This document shows positions 25,900 through 34,509 of a DNA stretch of 64,000 nucleotides, piece after piece (the first letter of the stretch is position 1; each line of letters begins with the position of its first letter). Below the pieces are notes generated by a model. That model saw only the letters and a program-made list of their open reading frames with translations, was not told the DNA's origin and did no database searches. The stretch is taken from the NCBI GenBank assembly GCA_003243275.1, contig QFQR01000002.1:530187-594186 (forward strand), written 5' to 3'. A program made the translations under genes and the position numbers. Origin of the DNA: Leifsonia xyli. GTDB lineage: Bacteria; Actinomycetota; Actinomycetes; Actinomycetales; Microbacteriaceae.

Positions 25900-28800
25900 A
25901 ACTCAAGCTCACCCTGCAGCGCGCCTCCGGTCCCGAGGCCGACATCGTCGTCACCGCGGATGCCGGGGCGACCGTCGGCGACGTCGCGGGCGGCATCCGC
26001 GCGCGCGACCCCTACCTCGCCAAGCTCGGCGTCGCGGGATCCGCTCCCGTCACCCTCGCCGTCACGGATGCGGGGGCCTCCGCCGCCCGGGTGCTCGAGG
26101 CCGACTTCGCGATCGCCGAGGCGCCGCTCGCCTCGGGCGCGAGCATCACGATCGTGCCGGAGGGCACGGCCGCACCCGCCGCGCCGCAGCTCGCCGCACG
26201 GCTCGTGGTCGTGGAGGGGCCGGATGCGGGCACCGAGTTCCCGGTGGTGCCAGGCACGAGCTACCTCGGGCGCGACCGCGCGATGGCCGAGCTCGTGCTG
26301 AACGACCCCCTGGTCTCGAAGCGGCACGCGCGCGTCGACGTGTTCAGCCACGCCATCCGGCTCGTCGACCTCAACTCCGCCAACGGCATCGAGGTCGACG
26401 GCGGGCTCGTGAGCCGCATCGACCTGGAGGACGGCGACACGGTGCGCCTCGGCGACACGGTGCTGCGCGCCGCGATCGCCGCGCCCGCCGCGGCGGCCGC
26501 GGAATCGCGCCCGGTGGGCCCGATCGCCTTCAACCGCTCGCCTCGCGTCGAGTCGCGCTATCCGGGGCAGGAGTACACAGCCCCCGCGCCGCCGTCCGAG
26601 CAGGACGCGCAGCCGTTCCCGTGGCTCACCCTGGTGGCGCCGCTGCTCGTCGGGGGCGTGATGTTCCTGCTGTTCCCCGACCGCGGCGTGCAGATGCTCA
26701 TCTTCGTGGCGGCCTCACCGCTGCTCATGATCGGCTCCTGGCTCACCACCCGCGCCACGCGCAAACGCAAACGCCAACTCGACATCGAACGCTTCGATGC
26801 CCGCGCCGCCGAGCTCGAGGCGACCCTCGCCGAGGAGGCGGAGCGCGAGCGCGCCATCCGTCGTGCCGAGAGCCCGTCGACCGCGGAGGTCTACCAGCAG
26901 GCGGTGGAGCTCGGCCCGCTGCTCTGGACCCGGCGCCCCGAGCACTGGCAGTTCCTCTCCCTCAACCTGGGGCTCGGCACCATGGAGTCGCGCAACACGG
27001 TCACGAGCAGCAAGGAGGACACCGGCCTCCCCGAGTACGTCGAGCGCATCACGGCGACGCAGAACGCCTTCCGCGATGTCGCGGGGGTGCCCGTCACCGA
27101 GAACCTGTACTTCTCGGGTGCGCTCGGCATCGCCGGTGCGCAGCCGCTCGCCGCGGATGCCGCGCGTGGCGTGCTCGTGCAGCTCACGGGGCTGCACTCG
27201 CCCGCCGAGCTCGTGGTGGCCGCCGTCGTCTCGAACACCTGGACGAACGAGTTCGAGTGGCTCAAGTGGCTGCCGCACACGGCCTCCCCGCACAGCCCGC
27301 TCGAGGCGGTGCACCTCGCCAACAGCCAGGCGACCGGCGGGGCCCTGCTCTCCGCGATCGAGGAGCTCATCGCCTCCCGCACCAAGGATCGCGAGCTGCG
27401 CGGCGCGAAGATGCTGGAGAACTCGGCGCTCGTGGCGGGCGCCTCTGCCGGTGACGGAGCGGAGGACGTGGCGCCCCCGCCCGCGGCGACCCCCGCCGTC
27501 GTGCTGCTGATCTCCGACGATGCCCCCGTCGACCGTGCCCGCCTCGTGCAGGTGGCCGAGCGGGCGGCCGACGCGGGCATCTACCCGATCTGGGTCTCGG
27601 CGACCCAGGCGCAGCTGCCCGCAGTCGCCCGCACCTACCTCGCCGTCGACTCCGCGGGAGCCCGGGTCGGACTCGTGCGACTCGGCGACCAGATCACCGA
27701 TGTGCAGCCCGAGTCGGTCACGCGCGAGCAGGCGCTGTGGTTCGCCAAGCGCCTCGCACCCGTGACGGATGCCGGCGCGCTCGTGGCGGACTCGAGCGAT
27801 CTGCCCCGCTCGATCATGATGCTCTCTCTCGTCGGCCCGTCGATGGCGACGAGCCCCTCCGCCGCGGTCGGCCGCTGGCGGGAGAACGACTCCATCCACG
27901 ACCGCTCGGGTGGGCCGCTCGTGCGCAGGCGCCCCGGCAAGCTGCGGGCCATCGTCGGCTCCGCGGGGGTCGACGCGATGCACCTCGACCTGCGCACCCA
28001 GGGACCGCACGCGCTCGTCGGCGGCACCACGGGATCCGGCAAGTCGGAGTTCCTGCAGGCCTGGGTGCTCGGCATGGCGGCCGAGTACAGCCCCGACCGG
28101 GTCACCTTCCTGTTCGTCGACTACAAGGGCGGTTCGGCCTTCGCCGACTGCGTGCTGCTGCCGCACTGCGTCGGCCTCGTGACCGACCTCAGCCCACACC
28201 TGGTGCGCCGCGCGCTCACCTCGCTGCGCGCCGAGCTGCACCACCGCGAGCTGCTCTTCAACCGCAAGAAGGCCAAAGACCTGCTCGACCTCGAGAAGCG
28301 CGGCGACCCGGAGGCGCCTCCCGCGCTCGTGCTCGTGATCGACGAGTTCGCGGCGCTCGCCGGCGAGGTGCCCGAGTTCGTCGACGGTGTCGTCGACATC
28401 GCCCAGCGCGGCCGCTCGCTCGGCATCCACCTCATCATGGCCACCCAGCGCCCGGCGGGCGTCATCAAGGACAACCTGCGCGCCAACACCAACCTGCGCA
28501 TCGCCCTGCGGATGGCCGACGAGTCGGACTCGATGGATGTCGTGGGCGACAAGGTCGCGGGCACCTTCGATCCGTCGATCCCGGGTCGCGGCATCGCCAA
28601 GACCGGGCCGGGGCGCCTCACCCCGTTCCAGTCGGCCTACGCGGGCGGCTGGACGAGCGACACCCCGGCGGCGCCAGGCGTGGAGGTCGCCGAGCTGCGG
28701 TTCGGCGCCGAGCAGCTGTGGGAGCTTCCGGGCCGCGACGACGCGGTCGCGGCCGAGACCCAGGCCGACCCCGGCCCGACCGACCAGGCGCGGCTCGTGG

Positions 28801-30404
28801 CGAACCTCGTGCGAGCGGCCGTCGAGGCGCAGATCCCCGCGCCGCGGCGCCCGTGGCTCGACGAGCTCGCGCCCGTGTTCGACCTCACGCGCCTGCACCA
28901 GCGCACCGATGCCGAGCTCGTGCTCGGTGTCGCCGACCTGCCGCAGTTGCAGCGGCAGCAGGAGGTCGTGTTCCGGCCCGACGTCGACGGTCACATCGCC
29001 GTCTACGGGGCGGGCGGTGCCGGCAAGACGGTCGCGCTCCGCTCGCTCGCCGCAGCCGCGGGAATCACCCCGCGCGGCGGCCCCGTCGACGTCTACGGTC
29101 TCGACTTCGGCACCGGTGGGCTGCGGATGCTGGAGACGCTTCCGCACGTCGGCTCGATCGTGTCGGGCGACGACCCCGAGCGCGTCGTGCGCCTGCTGCG
29201 GATGCTGCGCGACGAGCTCGAACGCCGCAGCGCCGCCTACACGGCGGTCGACGCGGGTTCGATCGGCGACTACCGGCGCATCGCGAACCGCCCGGACGAG
29301 CGCCGCATCCTGCTGCTCGTGGACAACTTCCCGTCGTTCAAGAACGAGTTCGAGATCGGCGCCTCGCGCGCCCCCTGGTACGGCGTCTTCCAGCAGCTGC
29401 TCGCGGAGGGTCGCGGCCTCGGCATGCACGTCGCGATCACGGCCGACCGGCCGGGGGCCGTGCCGACGGGGGTCGCCTCGGCGTTCCAGCGCCGCGTCGC
29501 GCTGCGGCTCGCCGACGAGGGAGGCTACCTGCTGCTCGACGCGCCCGCCGATATCCTCTCGCCCGCCTCGCCCCCCGGGCGTGCGGTCATCGACGGGGCC
29601 GAGGCGCAGCTCGCGATCGTCGGCGGTGAGGTCGGGGTGGCCGAGCAGGCGAAGGCGCTCGGCGCCCTCGCGGAGGCGATCCGCCGCACCGGACGGGGCG
29701 AGGCGCGCGAGGTGGGCACCCTCGGCACCGAGATCCCGGCCGCCTCGCTGCCTGCTGAGCTCGGCGGGCTGCCGGTGCTCGGCATCTCCGACGACACCCT
29801 GCAGCCGATCGCCTTCGAGCCCTCGGGCGCGATCGTGCTCGCCGGGCCGCCCGCCTCGGGTCGTAGCAACGCGCTGCGCTGGCTCGTCGCCTCCGTGGAG
29901 CGTGCGCACCCGGGCGCCACCCGCTACTACTTCGGCTCGCCGCGCTCCGCCGTCGGCCAGCAGCCGGGCTGGGAGGCGAAGGCGCTCACGGTGGAGGATG
30001 CCGCATCCCTCGCCAAGGAGGTCGCCGCGACGGTCGCCGAGACGGCGGGCAGCGAGAAGATCATCGTGGTGATCGAGCAGATCGGCGACTTCCTCTCGAC
30101 CTCGGCCGATTCGGCGCTCGTCGAGATGATCAAGGCCGTCAAGCGCAGCGACCACCTGCTGATCGCCGAGAACGAGAGCGGCGGATGGGGCTCCTCCTGG
30201 CCGCTGCTGCAGGAGGTCAAGGCCTCCCGCACGGGCTTCCTGCTGCAGCCGGAGTCGATGGAGGGCGACACGATCCTCAAGACCTCTCTGCCCCGTGTCT
30301 CGCGTGGCGACTTCCCGCCTGGCCGCGGCTTCTTCGTCGCACGCGGCAAGGCGGTGCGGGTGCAGCTGCCGCTCGCACCGCCCCCTGCCCCGCTGGTCGA
30401 GTAG
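25896..30404 (+). CDS. EssC/EccC-type type VII secretion ATPase with FHA domain, CTG start
   Basis: A 1502-residue membrane ATPase, the motor of type VII secretion. Order: FHA-like unit (1-95), FHA domain (G125R126, S141KRH144), two membrane helices (about 243-290), a middle region, and three FtsK/SpoIIIE domains. Domain 1 has Walker A K716 and Walker B D816; domain 2 has K1044; domain 3 is degenerate, with GR1323S in place of GKS. EssC of Firmicutes has the same FHA-TM-ATPase order. No ATG, GTG or TTG fits the N-terminus; CTG 25896 lies 6 nt after AAGGAG and overlaps the upstream stop. Confidence 0.93.
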   Translation: MKLKLTLQRASGPEADIVVTADAGATVGDVAGGIRARDPYLAKLGVAGSAPVTLAVTDAGASAARVLEADFAIAEAPLASGASITIVPEGTAAPAAPQLAARLVVVEGPDAGTEFPVVPGTSYLGRDRAMAELVLNDPLVSKRHARVDVFSHAIRLVDLNSANGIEVDGGLVSRIDLEDGDTVRLGDTVLRAAIAAPAAAAAESRPVGPIAFNRSPRVESRYPGQEYTAPAPPSEQDAQPFPWLTLVAPLLVGGVMFLLFPDRGVQMLIFVAASPLLMIGSWLTTRATRKRKRQLDIERFDARAAELEATLAEEAERERAIRRAESPSTAEVYQQAVELGPLLWTRRPEHWQFLSLNLGLGTMESRNTVTSSKEDTGLPEYVERITATQNAFRDVAGVPVTENLYFSGALGIAGAQPLAADAARGVLVQLTGLHSPAELVVAAVVSNTWTNEFEWLKWLPHTASPHSPLEAVHLANSQATGGALLSAIEELIASRTKDRELRGAKMLENSALVAGASAGDGAEDVAPPPAATPAVVLLISDDAPVDRARLVQVAERAADAGIYPIWVSATQAQLPAVARTYLAVDSAGARVGLVRLGDQITDVQPESVTREQALWFAKRLAPVTDAGALVADSSDLPRSIMMLSLVGPSMATSPSAAVGRWRENDSIHDRSGGPLVRRRPGKLRAIVGSAGVDAMHLDLRTQGPHALVGGTTGSGKSEFLQAWVLGMAAEYSPDRVTFLFVDYKGGSAFADCVLLPHCVGLVTDLSPHLVRRALTSLRAELHHRELLFNRKKAKDLLDLEKRGDPEAPPALVLVIDEFAALAGEVPEFVDGVVDIAQRGRSLGIHLIMATQRPAGVIKDNLRANTNLRIALRMADESDSMDVVGDKVAGTFDPSIPGRGIAKTGPGRLTPFQSAYAGGWTSDTPAAPGVEVAELRFGAEQLWELPGRDDAVAAETQADPGPTDQARLVANLVRAAVEAQIPAPRRPWLDELAPVFDLTRLHQRTDAELVLGVADLPQLQRQQEVVFRPDVDGHIAVYGAGGAGKTVALRSLAAAAGITPRGGPVDVYGLDFGTGGLRMLETLPHVGSIVSGDDPERVVRLLRMLRDELERRSAAYTAVDAGSIGDYRRIANRPDERRILLLVDNFPSFKNEFEIGASRAPWYGVFQQLLAEGRGLGMHVAITADRPGAVPTGVASAFQRRVALRLADEGGYLLLDAPADILSPASPPGRAVIDGAEAQLAIVGGEVGVAEQAKALGALAEAIRRTGRGEAREVGTLGTEIPAASLPAELGGLPVLGISDDTLQPIAFEPSGAIVLAGPPASGRSNALRWLVASVERAHPGATRYYFGSPRSAVGQQPGWEAKALTVEDAASLAKEVAATVAETAGSEKIIVVIEQIGDFLSTSADSALVEMIKAVKRSDHLLIAENESGGWGSSWPLLQEVKASRTGFLLQPESMEGDTILKTSLPRVSRGDFPPGRGFFVARGKAVRVQLPLAPPPAPLVE

Positions 30405-30429
30405 CGGCGTCGCCGCGCATCGAGACCCA

Positions 30430-30445
30430 TGGGGAGTGATCCCCA
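30430..30445. promoter_or_regulatory. Palindromic box GGGGA-N4-TCCCC, site 3
   Basis: The box TGGGGAGTGATCCCCA lies between the EssC stop and the first WXG100 gene. A possible -10 hexamer TACAGT is at 30469-30474, which puts the box next to or just upstream of the -35 position. Confidence 0.6.
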
Positions 30446-30522
30446 TCGACGCTTTCTCAACAACTCAATACAGTCGAAGACACCAGCCCCCGCGTCCGCG
30501 CGGGAACCACAGAAGGAGCATC

Positions 30523-30819
30523 ATGGCCAACCTCAACGTCACCTACGACGACCTCCGCGACGCGGCCCGCCGCCTCCAGGCCGGCAAGGACGACCTGCAC
30601 GCGAAGCTCACCGAGCTGTCGAACCTGGTCAACAACCTCACCGCTTCCGGTTTCCAGGCCGAGCAGTCCTCGGCCGCCTACCGCGACTCGTTCGAGCAGT
30701 TCCGCACCGGCACCGGCCAGGCCATCGACGGCCTCGAGGGCCTCGCCAGCTTCCTCGTCTCGGCGGCCGACGCGCTGCAGCAGACCGACGAGGGCCTCGC
30801 GAACGCCATCCGCGGCTAA
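30523..30819 (+). CDS. WXG100-family (ESAT-6-like) small helical protein 1
   Basis: A 98-residue, all-helical protein of WXG100 size directly after the EssC gene, with AAGGAG 5 nt before ATG 30523. The turn between the two helices reads LTASGFQAEQS (39-49): the glycine is kept but the tryptophan of the WxG motif is absent, as in some actinobacterial members. WXG100 proteins are secreted as dimers and form the export signal of type VII systems. The C-terminal part DSFEQFRTGTG continues the second helix. Confidence 0.88.
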   Translation: MANLNVTYDDLRDAARRLQAGKDDLHAKLTELSNLVNNLTASGFQAEQSSAAYRDSFEQFRTGTGQAIDGLEGLASFLVSAADALQQTDEGLANAIRG

Positions 30820-30904
30820 GACCGCCACGCGGCCGGCCTCCCCCACCACGGAGGCCGGCCTCGGCCACCTCTCACACCCACCCCGCCGATCCAAGGAGCC
30901 GTCC

Positions 30905-31237
30905 GTGGCCGGAGACCTCAAGCTCGACTACGAGCGCATGGGAGAACTGCAGCGAAACCTGAACACCGCGTTGACGGTGCTCAACCACGATGTCGAGTCG
31001 GCATGGGATCTGCAGAGCGTGGTCGGCGACGCCCGACTCGGGCGGGCCGCCCGCGACTTCAGCGACTCGTGGGACAAGCACCGGCTCGACATCCGTGACC
31101 GCCTGCAATGGCTGCACGACTCCATCAAGAACATCCAGGAGCAGTTCGCCCAGGTCGACACCGACCTCGCGAACGGTCTCGCCAACCCTCAGGCCGGCAC
31201 CTCCGGTGGCGGCCGAACGACTGCGCGGGCGGTCTGA
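30905..31237 (+). CDS. WXG100-like small helical protein 2
   Basis: A 110-residue helical protein with a short flexible end. W34 and the turn GDARLGRAARDF (41-52) stand where the WXG turn is expected; the exact W-x-G spacing is not met. AAGGAG lies 6 nt before GTG 30905. It could pair with protein 1 as in EsxA/EsxB. The next gene begins 2 bp after its stop, so export and use together with the large membrane protein are likely. Confidence 0.75.
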   Translation: MAGDLKLDYERMGELQRNLNTALTVLNHDVESAWDLQSVVGDARLGRAARDFSDSWDKHRLDIRDRLQWLHDSIKNIQEQFAQVDTDLANGLANPQAGTSGGGRTTARAV

Positions 31238-31239
31238 CC

Positions 31240-32595
31240 ATGTGCTATCTCTGCGACGATGTGATCCCCGATCGGATCGGTGGCGACGACGATCGCGTCC
31301 GTGCCCACGCGAAGGCCTTCGACGACACCGCGCGGGCGCTTCGCCAGGCGGCCGTCGAACTCGGCAACCTCGCCAACGAGGGGGTCACGATCAGCGTGGC
31401 CATCGACGAGGTGCGGGAGAAGGCGTCCGAGGCGACGAGCAACGCCTCCGCCGTGGCGACGCGCTACCAGGGCGCGGCCACCACCCTCACCAACTACGCC
31501 GGTGCGCTCGCCGATGTCCAGTCGCGCGTCGACACGGCGCGCAACCACATGGACACCAACAACAGCAACGCGCGCTACTGGCGGCACCGCCGCCGCGAAC
31601 TCGAGCAGGATCGCTGGACGCGGGGATCCGACCCGGAGTTCCTGGATGATCTGGCCGAGGCGGTGCGGCGCTCCGCCCAGTACGACACCTGGTTCGCGGG
31701 CTACCTGTCCGACTACCAGCGTGCGACCCAGGACTTCGAGACGGCGGTGACCAACGCGGTCTCCGGTCTCGCATCCGCCGCGGAGGCCGCGGGGCTCAAC
31801 GACAACTTCTTCGAGGCGATCGCGGGCGACTTCCAGGTCGCATGGGAGCTGATCTCCGAGTATCTCGGCCCCGTGATCGCGGCGTTGCGCGACATCATGG
31901 AGATCATCAAGAAGATCGTCGACGTGCTCGCGCTGATCGTCACGATCGCGGCGATCTTCTTCCCCGCGCTCGGCCCGATCGCGCTCGCCCTCTCCGCGCT
32001 GTCGGCCGTCCTCGGCATCGCGATCTTCGCGGCCTCGCTCGTCCTCTTCCTCATGGGTCGGGAGACTCTCGGCCGGGTCATCGCCGACGGGATCATGGCG
32101 GTGGTCGGTGTCGTGGCGACCAAGCTCGGAGGCAGCGGGACCCTGGGGGCGATGATGAAGGACGGTATCGCCGCCGTGCGCACCCCTGCCGCCCTCTTCG
32201 TGACCCGGGGAACCATGATCAACCTGGGACTCGCGGTGGGCGGGGAGTCGGCCCAGCGTTACGGGCAGGCCGTCGCCGAGTTCGCCGTCGGGGGCATCCA
32301 GTCGGGAACCCTGAGCGCGAACGTCACGCCCATCGCCTTCGTCGTCGGCGAAGGTCTCGACTTCCAGCTCGGCCAGACGAGCCCCGCCTGGGGCGCGGAT
32401 GCGTCGCCCGCCTGGGACATGAGCGGCGCGGACGGACGTGAGATGCTGCCCGGGCTGATGGACAGCCCGACCCTCGGCATGACGAGCCCGATCGCCGGCA
32501 TGTTCGATGTGAGTGAGAGTTGGAACTCGATGATCGCGAACTTCGGGGAGGTAGGCGACACGTGGAGCCAGATGTACGCGGTGCCCGCGACGTGA
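31240..32595 (+). CDS. Large WXG-like membrane protein, candidate T7SS substrate or component
   Basis: I do not recognise a named family. Of 451 residues, about 20-205 are long amphipathic helices resembling the helical hairpin domains of LXG/WXG toxins and PE/PPE-like substrates. Two hydrophobic helices follow at about 227-246 and 250-272, then a Gly/Ala-rich region and a low-complexity C-terminus. An unusual CxxC pair (C2, C5) opens the protein. It has no signal peptide. Position right after two WXG100 genes suggests a substrate or a channel component; this is inference. Confidence 0.75.
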   Translation: MCYLCDDVIPDRIGGDDDRVRAHAKAFDDTARALRQAAVELGNLANEGVTISVAIDEVREKASEATSNASAVATRYQGAATTLTNYAGALADVQSRVDTARNHMDTNNSNARYWRHRRRELEQDRWTRGSDPEFLDDLAEAVRRSAQYDTWFAGYLSDYQRATQDFETAVTNAVSGLASAAEAAGLNDNFFEAIAGDFQVAWELISEYLGPVIAALRDIMEIIKKIVDVLALIVTIAAIFFPALGPIALALSALSAVLGIAIFAASLVLFLMGRETLGRVIADGIMAVVGVVATKLGGSGTLGAMMKDGIAAVRTPAALFVTRGTMINLGLAVGGESAQRYGQAVAEFAVGGIQSGTLSANVTPIAFVVGEGLDFQLGQTSPAWGADASPAWDMSGADGREMLPGLMDSPTLGMTSPIAGMFDVSESWNSMIANFGEVGDTWSQMYAVPAT

Positions 32596-33125
32596 GACGG
32601 GGAGCATCGCTGACGGCAGCGCCGCCCTTGTCACCGGGCGTGCAGGATGCCCTGACGGCCCGCGTGATGCTGCAGCTCGAGTTCCACTCGGCATACCTCG
32701 CCGCGCCCGCCGGCTACCAGTTCCTCCTGCCCGAGGGGCGGTTGCTGACGCTCAACGACTACCCGCTCAAGCGCACCCGAGCCCTCTACTTCTACGGCTA
32801 CGCACCGCTGAACTCCTATCGCAAGGTGTCCGCCGTGCTCGCGAGGCCGCGCGGCTTCGGCGTCGAGGGGGCGTGGTTCACCGGCTGGCCGGAGCGGAAG
32901 CTGCGCCGGGCGGCGAAGGTCGTGCGGTACGCGATCGGATTCTCCTACGGAGGCGCATTCGGCGGCGGCGATCTCGACCGCATGGCCGACATGGTGCTGA
33001 TCGATCCGATGGCCCCGCCGGAGCGTCTCACGGTGCTCCCCGGCGGTCATCGCCTCATCGGCGACGAGGCGGGCGATGGCTCCCCGCAGACAGAAGGGCG
33101 CTCCGGTGACGAACCTCGAGGATGA
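32592..33125 (+). CDS. Unknown protein of the T7SS locus (1 of 3)
   Basis: About 177 residues, no signal peptide or membrane helix, with a central motif-rich stretch RALYFYGYAPLNSYRKVSA. I do not recognise it. GTG 32592 overlaps the previous stop as GTGA, but has no ribosome site. CTG 32610 lies 5 nt after GGGGAG and would give an N-terminus (M)TAAPP like those of the DUF58 and transglutaminase genes, so it may be the real start. The end overlaps the next gene by 20 bp. Confidence 0.6.
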   Translation: MRRGASLTAAPPLSPGVQDALTARVMLQLEFHSAYLAAPAGYQFLLPEGRLLTLNDYPLKRTRALYFYGYAPLNSYRKVSAVLARPRGFGVEGAWFTGWPERKLRRAAKVVRYAIGFSYGGAFGGGDLDRMADMVLIDPMAPPERLTVLPGGHRLIGDEAGDGSPQTEGRSGDEPRG

Positions 33126-33714
33126 CCTGCTCCGCATCGAACTGGGCGAGTCCTGGTTCGCCCTCCCCGCGGCACGCGAAGAGTTCGAGGCGTCGACCGG
33201 CGCGCTGCTCGACGGGTTCGCGCCCATCGACGCCGAGGCGCGTCGGCAACTGCTCGGGGGTCTCGACGCCGTCTTCCGGCTCACCGAGTCGCTCGCACCC
33301 GGGACGCGCACGAGCCATGTCCTGATCACGAATCCCGCGTCGGGACGCGTGCAGGCGCTCCTCAGCATCCGGCTCAGCCGGGTCACCCCCGAGGCCTACG
33401 ACAACTATCTCGACGCGGCCCGCGGCTACGCCGGAGACGCAGGTGTCGAGGTCGTCAACCGGGTCGTGGAGCCGGTGCGGCTGCCGACCGGTCGTGGCAT
33501 CCTGAGCCGCGATTTCACCCTTCCCGTGCAGCGGGAGGGAGTTGCGGATCCGGTGCTCGAGCGCTGTTTCCTCGCCCTCTTCCCCGAGGGGTACGAGACC
33601 GCGGTGGAGTTCACCCTGCTCACCCAGAACCTCGCGCTGTTCGACGACGCCGGGAGCTACCTCCTGGCGCTCGCGTCGGGGGAGCGCCCCACCGTCACCG
33701 AGGAGAGATCGTGA
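33106..33714 (+). CDS. Unknown protein of the T7SS locus (2 of 3)
   Basis: A 202-residue, probably cytoplasmic alpha/beta protein without a recognised domain. GTG 33106 is chosen because GAAGGG lies 7 nt upstream; ATG 33076 is the alternative with a longer overlap. It overlaps the next gene by GTGA. The fixed overlaps with its neighbours suggest the three unknown proteins act together, perhaps as chaperones or assembly factors for the preceding membrane protein. Confidence 0.65.
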   Translation: MTNLEDDLLRIELGESWFALPAAREEFEASTGALLDGFAPIDAEARRQLLGGLDAVFRLTESLAPGTRTSHVLITNPASGRVQALLSIRLSRVTPEAYDNYLDAARGYAGDAGVEVVNRVVEPVRLPTGRGILSRDFTLPVQREGVADPVLERCFLALFPEGYETAVEFTLLTQNLALFDDAGSYLLALASGERPTVTEERS

Positions 33715-34349
33715 GCACGGAGTCGACCCCCCGTTTCGCCCTGCCCGGCAAGTGGGGGCGCATCAACCTGCGCAGCGAGGCCAGCATTCAGCGCTCGATC
33801 CGCCGGGTGCTCGACGAGGTCACCCGGCGTCGCGACGACCTGGTCGAGCCTCGGGCGGAACTCCGTCGGCGCTTCCAGAGGGCCGCCGAGCTCGCGAAGG
33901 AGGGCGGAGCGACCGACTTCTACGTCGCCTTCCAACTGGTTCCGACCATCCCGCTGCCCGCGTGGGTGGCCGTCTTCACGCCCGAGATCGAGTCGACGGA
34001 TTTCGCCGCGCTGGGACTCGGTGAGCTCGCGCAGTTCCTCGACCAGGGAATGCAGGATTGGGGCGACGCGAACGCGGCCGTCCATTCCGGCACGACCGGC
34101 CCCGACGGCCAGATCCACGCGGTGCGGCACTCCTGGCGTCGCGTCGCCGACGTCGTCGAGGGCGAGGTCGAGGCGCGCTTCGAGTTCGTGGAGGCCGACT
34201 ACTGGCTCGCCGCCCGCGATCCGAATCGCATCGCTCTGCTGACGTTCTCCACGGCGCTCGCCGAGTACGAGGACGAGATGCTCGCCCTGTTCGACGCCGT
34301 CGTCTCCACCCTCCGCTGGCCGTCTCCGGTGGCCGCGGAGCAGCGATGA
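33711..34349 (+). CDS. Unknown protein of the T7SS locus (3 of 3)
   Basis: A 212-residue soluble protein with a helical first quarter (RSIRRVLDEVTRRRDDLVEP) and a mixed alpha/beta rest; no signal peptide, no membrane helix. I do not recognise the family. The length, the central 'VPTIPLPAWVAVFTPEI' stretch and the ending are compatible with a small globular accessory protein. It starts by GTGA overlap and ends by ATGA overlap with a 37-codon frame. Confidence 0.65.
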   Translation: MSTESTPRFALPGKWGRINLRSEASIQRSIRRVLDEVTRRRDDLVEPRAELRRRFQRAAELAKEGGATDFYVAFQLVPTIPLPAWVAVFTPEIESTDFAALGLGELAQFLDQGMQDWGDANAAVHSGTTGPDGQIHAVRHSWRRVADVVEGEVEARFEFVEADYWLAARDPNRIALLTFSTALAEYEDEMLALFDAVVSTLRWPSPVAAEQR

Positions 34350-34459
34350 GCGAACGGCGATCCGACCCCGATGCGCTGCGGGTCGTCACGCACGGCCTGA
34401 TGTCGACGGTCGAGGCGTTCTCCGGCCGCGGTTTCGCTTGCCGGACAGCATCCGGATGA
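34346..34459 (+). CDS. Possible 37-residue ORF
   Basis: A short frame starting ATGA-coupled to the gene before it and ending at TGA 34457-34459. The product (MSERRSDPDALRVVTHGL...) has no membrane helix. It may be a small protein, the stub of a degraded longer gene, or chance. Only the coupling supports it. Confidence 0.3.
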   Translation: MSERRSDPDALRVVTHGLMSTVEAFSGRGFACRTASG

Positions 34460-34509
34460 TCCCGCTCCGCTAGCCTCGACGGGGACGTGAGCTGAGCGCG
34501 GAGGTGGCG

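Noticed and set aside
26715..30446. A 1243-codon minus-strand frame over the EssC gene
   Set aside because: Antisense shadow in GC-rich DNA; Walker motifs and family order are on the plus strand.
34058..34459. A 133-codon plus-strand frame overlapping the third unknown gene
   Set aside because: Most of it overlaps 33711-34349 in another frame with Arg-rich translation. Only the last 37 codons, after ATG 34346, were kept as a weak possibility.
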